A stretch of 9,372 nt of DNA from JAZSQZ01 sp045538175 (GTDB taxonomy: Bacteria; Bacillota; Clostridia; Christensenellales; UBA1242). The stretch covers positions 1-9,372 of the forward strand of contig JAZSQZ010000142.1 in NCBI GenBank assembly GCA_045538175.1, given 5' to 3'. Position numbers and translations under genes: made by a program. Below are positions 1-6,755 of the stretch, in pieces. The notes under the pieces were generated by a model. It searched no databases, was not told the origin of the DNA, and saw nothing but the letters and a program-made list of their open reading frames with translations. Each line of letters opens with the position of its first letter. Position 1 is the stretch's first letter.

Positions 1-143
1 AAACATAAGAAGATTAAAGGGTTATAAAAAACACAAAAAAATACAAACCGGCAATTCATATCAAATTTGTTTTTATATATATTAAATTAAAAAAATAAAT
101 ATATTTTCATTAAAAATTTTTTAAATTTAATATTAAAAAAAAT
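1..143. other. AT-rich intergenic stretch, no gene seen
   Basis: This stretch consists mostly of A/T runs and has no credible reading frame on either strand. It probably belongs to the intergenic region beyond the prs terminator. I see no convincing promoter or RNA structure in it, although a promoter for a gene left of the window cannot be excluded in sequence this AT-rich. Confidence 0.5.
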
Positions 144-177
144 AAAAAACACCGATTGTATAGTCGGTGTTTTTTTG
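144..177. terminator. Bidirectional intrinsic terminator downstream of prs
   Basis: A perfect 12-bp inverted repeat (144-155 with 164-175) encloses an 8-nt loop. The GC-rich core is CACCGA/TCGGTG and it is flanked by an A-run on the left and a T-run on the right, so it can act as a Rho-independent terminator in both directions. It lies immediately after the prs stop codon (TAA read on the minus strand at 181-179). On the minus strand the hairpin is followed by a long U-tract interrupted by one A. Confidence 0.9.
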
Positions 178-178
178 T

Positions 179-1288
179 TTATAGTTTTGACCTTGATAGT
201 AAATTCTTAATTTGTACTTCAGAATTGATAAGTGGACCGATACTTTCGCTAGAGTTTAGCGTATCGATGATTTGGGCGATGAGTTCACAAACATCAATTT
301 CGTGGAACCATTTTGCTTGTTTTAGTTTGTCACTGATATAGCAGGCGTTTGTTGAATATAGTGCTTTAAGCTTTCCTTCTTCATACAACTTATCAAAAGC
401 GTCAAGACCTTCTGTAAAAAATGCGAAAGATGTGATTACAAAAATGTTTCTTGCTTTTCTAAGTTTAAGTTGCTCACATATATCAATAACACTTCCACCT
501 GAGGCAATCATATCGTCGATAATTAAGATATCTTTACCTTCGATTTCGCCCCCAACATAGTCGTGTTGGATTATTGGATTTTTACCGTTTACAAGTTTAG
601 AGTAATCTCTTCTTTTATAAAACATACCAACTTCAAGCCCTAGCATACTTGCATACAAAATTGCCCTTGGCATAGCCCCTGTATCAGGAGCTACAACAAG
701 CATTTGTTCTTTGTTAATATTTTCTTTTTCGTTTTTTATAAATTCTTTTAAGATTGGGTAGGTTGGAAATATTGTTTCAAAACTTCCGTTAGGTGTTGCG
801 TTTTGAACATTAGGGTCGTGGGCGTCAAGTGTTACGGTTGTTTTTACGCCCAAACTTTCAAGTTGTCTAAGTGCTAGTGCACAGTCAAGCGACTCTCTTG
901 CTGTTCTTCTGTGTTGACGACTAGAGTACAAAAGTGGCATAAAAACAGTCAGTCTTTTTGCCTTTCCACCGATTGCAGAAATTGTCCTTAAAATGTCTTG
1001 GTAGTGTTCGTCTGGGCTCATATAATGTTCTTGGTCGAACATTCTATATGTACAACCATAGTTTGATGTGTCGCTGATAATATAGATATCCCTATCTCTT
1101 ACAGACTCTGCTAAAACAACTTTACCTTCACCATTTGCAAATCTTGGGGAAGTGGCAGGTATTACGATTTCGTCTATGCTATCAAGTCCACGCATTTTTT
1201 TAAGGTGCTCGCAAACCTTTTTGCCTCTTTCTTTAAAGTTGTCAAGATATATAATTCCTAATGCGCCGTTTTCATAAACTTTACTCAT
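179..1288 (-). CDS. prs: Ribose-phosphate pyrophosphokinase (PRPP synthetase), divergent form
   Basis: This gene encodes a cytoplasmic enzyme that makes PRPP from ribose 5-phosphate and ATP, feeding purine, pyrimidine, NAD, His and Trp synthesis. The 369-residue protein is longer than the usual ~315. Motifs visible in family order are RQHRR at 124-128 (cf. RQDRK), TLDAHDPNVQN at 153-163 (cf. TVDLHAxQIQG), VAPDTGAMPRA at 199-209, the flexible-loop KRR at 225-227, and the PRPP/ribose-phosphate loop DILIIDDMIASGGSV at 253-267 with the Asp-Asp pair. Extra length lies at the N-terminus and in loops near 72-95, so this is a diverged subgroup, not the classical Bacillus form. The ATG at 1288 is preceded by AGGAGA (1293-1298). 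It lies 63 nt downstream of galE on the same strand, with a hairpin between them and no clear promoter of its own. Alternative: a PRPP synthetase-like paralogue, less likely because all active-site motifs are present. Confidence 0.88.
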   Translation of the reverse strand: MSKVYENGALGIIYLDNFKERGKKVCEHLKKMRGLDSIDEIVIPATSPRFANGEGKVVLAESVRDRDIYIISDTSNYGCTYRMFDQEHYMSPDEHYQDILRTISAIGGKAKRLTVFMPLLYSSRQHRRTARESLDCALALRQLESLGVKTTVTLDAHDPNVQNATPNGSFETIFPTYPILKEFIKNEKENINKEQMLVVAPDTGAMPRAILYASMLGLEVGMFYKRRDYSKLVNGKNPIIQHDYVGGEIEGKDILIIDDMIASGGSVIDICEQLKLRKARNIFVITSFAFFTEGLDAFDKLYEEGKLKALYSTNACYISDKLKQAKWFHEIDVCELIAQIIDTLNSSESIGPLINSEVQIKNLLSRSKL

Positions 1289-1303
1289 TTATTCTCCTAG
1301 GTT

Positions 1304-1346
1304 AAAAAAGAGCCAACTAAGAAAATGTTAGTATGACTCTTTTTTT
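1304..1346 (-). terminator. Intrinsic terminator between galE and prs
   Basis: Arms at 1304-1320 and 1328-1346 form a long hairpin with a 7-nt loop, bounded by an A-run on the left and a T-run on the right. One imperfect position is C against A on the plus strand but G against U in the minus-strand RNA. The structure therefore pairs better in the galE transcript, which supports a minus-strand terminator. A one-base bulge remains. It starts a few bases after the galE stop and ends close to the prs ribosome binding site. Confidence 0.8.
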
Positions 1347-1351
1347 GACTT

Positions 1352-2344
1352 TTATTTATTGTTAATTTCAAAATTATAAGCACTCTTACACATTTCTTCT
1401 AAAGTTTTGTTTGTTTTAAATTTAAGGTGTTTTTGGGCTTTTGATGGGTTTGCAAAATAGTTTGCAACATCGCCATCACGTCTTTTGCCGTAAACAAACT
1501 TAACTTTGTCGCCACAAACCCTGTTAAATGTTGTGACAACTTCTAAAACAGAATAACCTGTGCCTGTGCCAAGGTTGTAAATTTCGATGCCTGGTTTGAT
1601 TTTTTCCAAAGCTTTAATGTGTCCACGTGCTAGGTCAACAACGTGGATAAAATCTCTAACGCAAGTACCATCTTTTGTTTCGTAATCGTTTCCAAAGATT
1701 GTAAGTTTTTCTAACTTTCCTGTTGCAACTCTTGTAACATATGGAAGAAGGTTGTTTGGAATACCATTAGGGTTTTCACCAATCAAGCCACTTTCGTGTG
1801 CGCCGATTGGGTTGAAGTATCTTAAAATTGTGATTTCAAAATTCTTATCGCTATAAGCAAGGTCTTTTAGCATTTCTTCGATAAAGTATTTTGTTCTACC
1901 ATAAGGATTGTATGGTTTTGGTTCGACTGTTTCGTCAACCGGGGATTTCCCTTCGAAAGGATATACACAAGCAGTAGAACTAAAAACAAATTTATGTACG
2001 CCGTGCTTTTGCATTGCTTTTAAGACATTTGCTGTGCCTGTGATGTTTGTGTTGTAATATTCAAGTGGAATTTGCATTGATTCTCCAACAGCTTTAAGGC
2101 CTGCAAAGTGAATAACTGCATCAATTTTTTCTTTTTTAAAGACTTTATCGAGTGCTTTCTCGTCTAAGATGTCTGCTTTGTAAAATTTAATTGGTTTGTT
2201 TGTGATTTTCTCAATCTTATCTTTTGTTGAGATATCTGAATTATGTAGGTTATCTAGTACAACAATGTCAAAACCTTGACCTTGAAGTTCAACAGCCGTA
2301 TGTGAGCCGATATAACCTAAACCACCTGTTAAAAGAACTTTCAT
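1352..2344 (-). CDS. galE: UDP-glucose 4-epimerase
   Basis: This gene encodes a cytoplasmic NAD-dependent extended short-chain dehydrogenase that interconverts UDP-glucose and UDP-galactose for galactose use and glycan precursors. The 330-residue length is normal for the family. The N-terminal Rossmann motif GGLGYIGSH is at residues 7-15, D31 probably binds the NAD ribose, and HFAGLKAVGES is at 79-89. The catalytic YxxxK is Y148-GRT-K152. The residue matching E. coli Ser124 is Thr124 (FSSTACVYP), a conservative change. A GKRRDGDVANYFANP segment near the C-terminus matches the UDP-sugar-binding end of GalE. I chose the ATG at 2344 because AAGGAG sits 7 nt upstream; an in-frame TTG at 2374 would place ten extra residues before the Rossmann strand and overlap the likely promoter. 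It is divergent from the marR operon. A UDP-GlcNAc epimerase activity cannot be excluded. Confidence 0.94.
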   Translation of the reverse strand: MKVLLTGGLGYIGSHTAVELQGQGFDIVVLDNLHNSDISTKDKIEKITNKPIKFYKADILDEKALDKVFKKEKIDAVIHFAGLKAVGESMQIPLEYYNTNITGTANVLKAMQKHGVHKFVFSSTACVYPFEGKSPVDETVEPKPYNPYGRTKYFIEEMLKDLAYSDKNFEITILRYFNPIGAHESGLIGENPNGIPNNLLPYVTRVATGKLEKLTIFGNDYETKDGTCVRDFIHVVDLARGHIKALEKIKPGIEIYNLGTGTGYSVLEVVTTFNRVCGDKVKFVYGKRRDGDVANYFANPSKAQKHLKFKTNKTLEEMCKSAYNFEINNK

Positions 2345-2351
2345 ATTTTTA

Positions 2352-2357
2352 CTCCTT
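2352..2357 (-). promoter_or_regulatory. galE ribosome binding site (decides the start)
   Basis: AAGGAG on the minus strand lies 7 nt before the ATG at 2344. It lies downstream of the alternative TTG at 2374 and so fixes the shorter galE start. Confidence 0.85.
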
Positions 2358-2364
2358 GTATCTA

Positions 2365-2392
2365 AGATTAACACAAAACATTTTTATTTCAA
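2365..2392 (-). promoter_or_regulatory. Likely galE promoter
   Basis: Read on the minus strand, TTGAAA (2392-2387) is followed after 16 nt by TAATCT (2370-2365). The -10 is preceded by TGT, giving an extended -10 (TG-n-TAATCT). Transcription would start near 2358, leaving a leader of about 14 nt that still contains the ribosome binding site. This is a by-eye assignment in AT-rich DNA. Confidence 0.55.
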
Positions 2393-2413
2393 AACGAAAA
2401 ATAAAACTTAAAA

Positions 2414-2434
2414 AAACAAATGTTAAATTTGTTT
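2414..2434. repeat. Perfect 8-bp inverted repeat in the galE-marR intergenic region
   Basis: AAACAAAT (2414-2421) and ATTTGTTT (2427-2434) are perfect inverted arms around GTTAA. The repeat lies upstream of the putative galE -35 and about 55 nt before the marR operator. It could be a second protein-binding site, but it is A/T-only apart from two C/G pairs, so chance is a real possibility. Confidence 0.35.
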
Positions 2435-2486
2435 AATGTGACATATATTTATTTTTATATTATGAAAATAATAACAAAAAGTTTTT

Positions 2487-2510
2487 ATTTTGTTGACAAC
2501 TCAACAAAAT
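2487..2510. promoter_or_regulatory. Candidate MarR operator (10-bp perfect inverted repeat)
   Basis: ATTTTGTTGA (2487-2496) is perfectly inverted as TCAACAAAAT (2501-2510) around a 4-nt spacer CAAC. A shorter palindrome GTTGACAAC is nested at 2492-2500. The element covers the -35 hexamer (2493-2498) and part of the spacer of the marR promoter. MarR-family dimers typically bind palindromes of this size at their own promoters, so occlusion of RNA polymerase and autorepression are the natural reading. Seen: the symmetry and its position. Inferred: the protein that binds it. Confidence 0.75.
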
Positions 2511-2521
2511 TGCTGTATAAC
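2493..2521 (+). promoter_or_regulatory. Promoter of the marR-ABC operon
   Basis: A consensus -35 TTGACA (2493-2498) is separated by exactly 17 nt from TATAAC (2516-2521), close to the sigma-A ideal. Transcription would start about 2527-2530, that is, at or just before the ATG at 2529. The candidate operator overlaps the -35, so this strong promoter is likely kept silent by the encoded repressor. Confidence 0.8.
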
Positions 2522-2528
2522 CTTTATT

Positions 2529-3011
2529 ATGTTGAAAAATAAAGACGAAAACGGCAGTATTTTTTCGCCGTCACAGATAAGTAAATTCAAGTATGCAACG
2601 CAGAAATATATGACCCTAAAGTTAAAAGATATGGGCATTTCTACCTGTGTTGGGGTATACATAACTGCCCTTTATAGAGAAGGGAATATGACCTTTAAAG
2701 AACTTACCGAGCACATAGGTTTTGATAAGGCGAATTCTTCAAGGGTTATAAAGGAATTAGAATCAAAATCGATAATTGAAAAAGACTTAAAAGAAAAACA
2801 AAAGAAAGTTAAGTTTTGCTTAACCGAAAAGGGAATTTCGATTGCAGAACAAATAGAGTTATATATAAAAGAATGGCACGAAGTTATGTTTTGTGATATC
2901 TCGGCAGATGAAAAACAAGTTTTTAGAGATGTCTATAGCAAGGTCTATAAAAACATAACTGAATTTTTGGTTGAAAAAGAAAAAGGAGGCAAAGATGAGA
3001 AAGATATTTAG
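2529..3011 (+). CDS. MarR-family transcriptional regulator
   Basis: This gene encodes a 160-residue winged helix-turn-helix repressor of the MarR type, expected to act as a dimer released from DNA by a small ligand. The DNA-binding domain reads MTFKELTEHIGFDKANSSRVIKEL (helix-turn-helix, about residues 54-77). The short wing (about 82-97) runs through EKDLKEKQKKVKFCLTEKG, matching the conserved MarR wing ending in LTEKG. The flanking helices would form the dimer interface. The start at ATG 2529 has no Shine-Dalgarno and coincides with the predicted transcription start. A TTG at 2490 would lie inside the operator and upstream of the promoter, so it is unlikely. The gene end overlaps the next gene by 17 nt, so repressor and transporter are translated from one message. 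It most likely represses its own operon; the inducer is unknown but is plausibly a transporter substrate. Confidence 0.9.
   Translation: MLKNKDENGSIFSPSQISKFKYATQKYMTLKLKDMGISTCVGVYITALYREGNMTFKELTEHIGFDKANSSRVIKELESKSIIEKDLKEKQKKVKFCLTEKGISIAEQIELYIKEWHEVMFCDISADEKQVFRDVYSKVYKNITEFLVEKEKGGKDEKDI
2984..2989 (+). promoter_or_regulatory. Ribosome binding site of the first ABC gene (decides the start)
   Basis: AGGAGG inside the end of the MarR gene lies 5 nt before ATG 2995. It sets that ATG as the start in preference to an in-frame TTG at 2971, which lies upstream of it. Confidence 0.9.
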
Positions 3012-4719
3012 AAATTTTAGATGGTATGATTATATCTTAATTTTAGTAATTTTTGGACTTATCGTTTTACAAGTTAGTTTTGAAATGCAACTTATAAAAC
3101 TTATGGAAGAATTGCTTGCAAAAGTTCAAGCCCTACTTCCTATTGGCGAGATTTGGAAAACAGGCAGCAAGATGTTGCTAACCTGCCTTGGAATTTTGGG
3201 TTCTTGTGCGATATCTTCTTGCATATCAGCAGTTCTTGCAGCAAAGTTTGCACAAAGACTTCGCTCTCAAATCTTTAAAACTGTAAATGGTTTTTCTCAA
3301 GAAGAAATCAATAGGTTTTCAACACCTAGTTTGATTACTCGTAGCACAAACGACGTAACACAAGTTCAAAACACTTTGCAAATGTGTTTGCGTATGGCAA
3401 TGATGGCTCCAACTATGGCAACATTTTCCATTGTAAATATTGTCAACAGTAGTGCAGAACTTTCTTGGGCAACAGCAGGCGCTGTGCTTTTGATGTTTAC
3501 ATTGTTTATTATTTTGTCTTCAGTTGTTGTACCTAGATTTTCAAAAATTCAAAAACAAATTGATAAACTCAACCTTGTCGCAAGAGAAAGTTTAACAGGT
3601 GTTAGGGTTATAAGGGCATACAACACAGAGAAAGAGCAAGAAGGAAAGTTCGAAACAAACAACGAAGATATCACAAAAAGTTACATATTTGTTGGAAACG
3701 CTTTTAGTTTGATGAATCCTTTTATGAACTTGATTTTTAACGGCTTAAGTCTACTTATTTTCTGGCTTGGCTCATATCTTGTTAACACAAACGGAATTGC
3801 TTATACTCAACTTTTCCAATTCTCACAATATGGCACACATATTCTTATGAGTTTTATGTTCCTATCAATGATAGTTATTATGTTACCTAGGGGAATTGTA
3901 AGTTTAAAGAGAATTGCAGAAGTTATCAACACAAAAACAAAAATTGTTGAAGGAAATTTTGACGCAGAAACAGAAGTTAAAGGAAAACTCGAGTTTAGAA
4001 ATGTTTCTTTTAGATATCCTGATGCAGAAATGAATGTTTTGGAAAACATCAATTTTACTGTCGAAAAGGGTCAAACAATTGCTTTTATAGGGTCAACAGG
4101 AAGTGGAAAGTCAACACTTGTTAACCTTATCCCAAGATTTTTTGATACAACCTTTGGCGAAGTTTTGATTGATGATATAAACATTAAGGAATACACAACA
4201 AAAGCCTTAAATAAAAAACTTGGTTTTGTACCACAAAAGGGTGTATTGTTCCGTGGTACAGTTGAAGAAAATGTTAAGTATGGCGCACCAGATGCAACTG
4301 CAGAAAAGGTAAACGAAAGTTTAAAAGTTGCTCAAGCTAATTTTGTTGAAAAGTTGGAAGGTGGCCTAAATTACGAAATTGCCCAAGGTGGCACAAACGT
4401 TTCTGGTGGACAAAGACAAAGATTGTGTATTGCAAGGGCAATTGCAAAAGACCCTGAAATCTATGTTTTTGATGATAGTTTCTCAGCACTTGACTATAAA
4501 ACAGACAAAGCTTTAAGAGAAGCATTAAAAAATTACACAAAAGACGCAACAAAAGTTATTGTTGCTCAAAGGGTTGGCACAATTTTAGACGCAGACAAAA
4601 TTGTTGTACTCGATTCTGGAAAGATTGTTGGCGTTGGTACACATAAAGAGCTTATGAAAAATTGTAAAGTTTATAAGGAAATCGCTCTATCACAATTGTC
4701 AAAGGAGGAATTAGAATAA
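2995..4719 (+). CDS. ABC exporter half-transporter, degenerate-site subunit
   Basis: This gene encodes a 574-residue half-transporter: an N-terminal six-helix exporter domain (about 1-320, with hydrophobic segments near 11-29, 60-85, 140-190 and 245-310) fused to a C-terminal ATPase domain. The ATPase has Walker A GSTGSGKST at 366-374 (K372) and a canonical signature VSGGQ at 469-473. Its Walker B reads VFDDSFSALD, with Asp494 where the catalytic Glu normally sits. The switch position is Gln525 in VAQRVGTI in place of His. This Asp/Gln combination is the hallmark of the degenerate subunit of heterodimeric exporters such as TM287 or BmrC. It therefore should pair with the next gene product in the membrane and probably exports drugs, toxins or lipophilic compounds; the substrate cannot be read from sequence. 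Start and stop overlap both neighbours, implying translational coupling and matched subunit amounts. Confidence 0.93.
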   Translation: MRKIFRNFRWYDYILILVIFGLIVLQVSFEMQLIKLMEELLAKVQALLPIGEIWKTGSKMLLTCLGILGSCAISSCISAVLAAKFAQRLRSQIFKTVNGFSQEEINRFSTPSLITRSTNDVTQVQNTLQMCLRMAMMAPTMATFSIVNIVNSSAELSWATAGAVLLMFTLFIILSSVVVPRFSKIQKQIDKLNLVARESLTGVRVIRAYNTEKEQEGKFETNNEDITKSYIFVGNAFSLMNPFMNLIFNGLSLLIFWLGSYLVNTNGIAYTQLFQFSQYGTHILMSFMFLSMIVIMLPRGIVSLKRIAEVINTKTKIVEGNFDAETEVKGKLEFRNVSFRYPDAEMNVLENINFTVEKGQTIAFIGSTGSGKSTLVNLIPRFFDTTFGEVLIDDINIKEYTTKALNKKLGFVPQKGVLFRGTVEENVKYGAPDATAEKVNESLKVAQANFVEKLEGGLNYEIAQGGTNVSGGQRQRLCIARAIAKDPEIYVFDDSFSALDYKTDKALREALKNYTKDATKVIVAQRVGTILDADKIVVLDSGKIVGVGTHKELMKNCKVYKEIALSQLSKEELE

Positions 4720-6581
4720 TGGCTGAAGAAACAAAAACTAATGCTCCTAAGATAAAAACTCCTGGTGGCAAAGGCCCTGGGAACAAAGGTGGCTTTGTAG
4801 GGGCAAAACCTAAAAACTTTAAAGGCAGTTTTATAAAAATTTTAAAATCATTAAAGCCTTATAAATTCTTGGTTATAATGGCTTTTACGTTTGCAATTAT
4901 AAGTGCAGTTTTAAACATTGTTGCACCTAGCATTTTAAAAGGAATCACTTCACATATGAGTGAGATGACCTTCCTTGGCAAAAAGATTGATTTATCAGTT
5001 GTTGCTCACTTTGGAATAATCCTTATTTGTGTGTATGTTGGAAGTTCTTTTTTAAACATACTTCAAGGTTTGATTATGTCTAGAGTTGCGGCAAAAGTTA
5101 CTAAGAAGTACAGAAGTGATATCGTTTCAAAAATAAACAGACTTCCCTTAAAATATTTTGATTCAACTTCCGTTGGCGAAACTTTAAGCCGTATCACAAA
5201 CGATGTTGATGTTATGGGGGACAGTTTAAGTGGAAACTTAAGTTCAGTTGTTACAAGTATTGTCACAATGCTTGGCGCTGTTGTGATGATGTTTGTAAAC
5301 AGTCCTATTCTTGCTTTGATTATGCTTGCTATGCTTCCTATTTCATTTGGATTTGTATTTTTGCTTATTAAATTCTCACAAAAGCACTTCTTAAAACAAC
5401 AAGTTAAGATTGCAGAAATCAATGGACAAATCGAAGAAATTTTCTCTTCACACAATGTTGTAAAAGTTTTTGGTGGCGAAAAGAAGGCACAAAAGAAATT
5501 CGACGCAACCAACAAAGAACTTTTCAATTCTGTTTATAAAGCACAATATATAAGTGGTCTTATGAGACCGGTTGTGAACTTTATGGGAAACCTTACATAT
5601 GTTGCAGTTTGTTTGCTTGGTGGATATATTGCTCTTAAAAACAACAATCCTGTTTTTGCAGCAACAATTATTACATTTGTTATGTATATGAGAATGTTCA
5701 ATAACCAAGTCAGCAATATCGCAAACATTTCAGGTACATTACAAGCAACAGCTGCTGCAGGAGAGAGAATTTTTGAATTCCTAGAAGAAAAAGAACAAGC
5801 TGTTGAAAATAAACCTAAAAAACTTAAAAACATCGTTGGAAATGTTGAGTTTAGAGATGTTTGTTTTGGATACGACGAAGATAAAACTATTATTCACAAT
5901 TTTAGTGCAAAGGTAAAAGCCGGTCAAAAGGTTGCAATTGTAGGTCCTACAGGGGCAGGAAAAACAACCCTTGTAAATCTTCTTATGAGATTCTACGAAG
6001 TAAACAGTGGCGATATCTTAATCGATGGCGTATCAACAAAAGATATGTCAAGAGAAGAAGTTAGAAGTTGCTTTGGTATGGTATTGCAAGACACTTGGTT
6101 GTTTAATGGTACAATTCGTGACAACATAAGTTATGGCACAACAGGTCTATCAAAAGAAGAAGTCGAAAACGCTTGTTGTTTTGCTCATATCGACCACTTT
6201 ATAAGGTCACTTCCTGGTGGATATGATATGGTTATTGACGAAAAGGCAAACATAAGCCAAGGCCAAAAACAACTCTTAACAATTGCTCGTGCAATGGTTA
6301 ACAATAGCCCTATGCTTATTTTGGACGAAGCAACAAGTTCTGTTGATACAAGAACAGAAGAGATGATTCAAAAAGCAATGGACAAAATCACTGCAAACAA
6401 AACAAGTTTTGTTATTGCACACCGTCTTTCAACAATCAAAAATGCAGACTTGATTTTGGTTATGAAAAACGGAAACATTATCGAGCAAGGAAATCACAAA
6501 AAACTTATTGAAAATGGTGGTTTCTATGCTGATTTATACAACAGTCAATTCTCAAAACACAATAGTGAAGTCATCGAATAA
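4719..6581 (+). CDS. ABC exporter half-transporter, catalytic-site subunit
   Basis: This gene encodes the 620-residue partner of the preceding protein. Residues 1 to about 40 form a Lys/Gly/Pro-rich cytoplasmic extension; six membrane helices follow to about 340, then the ATPase domain. Walker A is GPTGAGKTT at 409-417 (K415). Walker B is LILDEATSSVD with D536 and the intact catalytic E537, and the switch His is H568 in IAHRLSTI. Its signature, however, is SQGQ (513-516) where SGGQ is expected, as in TM288-type subunits. Head-to-tail pairing with the upstream protein gives one complete site (this Walker A/B/His plus the upstream SGGQ) and one degenerate site (upstream Asp/Gln plus SQGQ). The ATG overlaps the upstream TAA by 1 nt (TAATG), and AAAGGAGG at 4701-4708 provides a strong ribosome binding site. 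A terminator follows the stop directly, so this is the last gene of the operon. Confidence 0.93.
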   Translation: MAEETKTNAPKIKTPGGKGPGNKGGFVGAKPKNFKGSFIKILKSLKPYKFLVIMAFTFAIISAVLNIVAPSILKGITSHMSEMTFLGKKIDLSVVAHFGIILICVYVGSSFLNILQGLIMSRVAAKVTKKYRSDIVSKINRLPLKYFDSTSVGETLSRITNDVDVMGDSLSGNLSSVVTSIVTMLGAVVMMFVNSPILALIMLAMLPISFGFVFLLIKFSQKHFLKQQVKIAEINGQIEEIFSSHNVVKVFGGEKKAQKKFDATNKELFNSVYKAQYISGLMRPVVNFMGNLTYVAVCLLGGYIALKNNNPVFAATIITFVMYMRMFNNQVSNIANISGTLQATAAAGERIFEFLEEKEQAVENKPKKLKNIVGNVEFRDVCFGYDEDKTIIHNFSAKVKAGQKVAIVGPTGAGKTTLVNLLMRFYEVNSGDILIDGVSTKDMSREEVRSCFGMVLQDTWLFNGTIRDNISYGTTGLSKEEVENACCFAHIDHFIRSLPGGYDMVIDEKANISQGQKQLLTIARAMVNNSPMLILDEATSSVDTRTEEMIQKAMDKITANKTSFVIAHRLSTIKNADLILVMKNGNIIEQGNHKKLIENGGFYADLYNSQFSKHNSEVIE

Positions 6582-6612
6582 AAACACTGCTTTTGCAGTG
6601 TTTTTTGTTTTT
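6581..6612 (+). terminator. Intrinsic terminator of the marR-ABC operon
   Basis: A perfect 10-bp stem, AAAACACTGC (6581-6590) with GCAGTGTTTT (6595-6604), closes a TTTT loop and runs into a T-tract interrupted by one G. It begins on the last base of the stop codon, so there is essentially no 3' untranslated region. It separates the transporter operon from the aldehyde dehydrogenase gene. Confidence 0.93.
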
Positions 6613-6720
6613 AATTTGTTTGAGTTTTTGTTTTTATAAAATTTTAAGATAAATTTGGTTGTTTTTAGGTGTAAAGTTAAAAAAAAGTTGTTTATTTTAT
6701 TTTTATTATAAAAATAATTT

Positions 6721-6729
6721 TGTTATAAT
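6721..6729 (+). promoter_or_regulatory. Likely extended -10 promoter of the aldehyde dehydrogenase gene
   Basis: TGTTATAAT (6721-6729) is a perfect -10 hexamer TATAAT with the TG extension. No good -35 is present 17 nt upstream (TTTTAT). A second TATAAT occurs at 6734-6739. Transcription would begin near 6736 and leave a leader of about 20 nt containing GAGGTG (6744-6749), a good ribosome binding site 6 nt before ATG 6756. The surrounding DNA is almost pure A/T, which limits confidence. Confidence 0.6.
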
Positions 6730-6755
6730 TAGGTATAATGAGTGAGGTGTAGACA

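Noticed and set aside
156..341. Plus-strand frame of 61 codons overlapping the end of prs
   Set aside because: Antisense to prs, starts inside the terminator loop, and has no domain or ribosome binding site.
5063..5833. Minus-strand frames opposite the second ABC gene
   Set aside because: Overlap a well-supported transporter gene; composition reflects the complement of its hydrophobic codons.
6705..6729. Inverted ATTATAA/TTATAAT repeat around the aldehyde dehydrogenase promoter as an operator
   Set aside because: Pure A/T arms with an 11-nt spacer in A/T-only DNA; it is explained by the -10 hexamer plus composition.
6738..6752. Four-codon upstream frame (ATG AGT GAG GTG TAG) ahead of the aldehyde dehydrogenase
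   Set aside because: It lies at or next to the predicted transcription start and includes the ribosome binding site itself; there is no attenuator structure, so it is most likely accidental.
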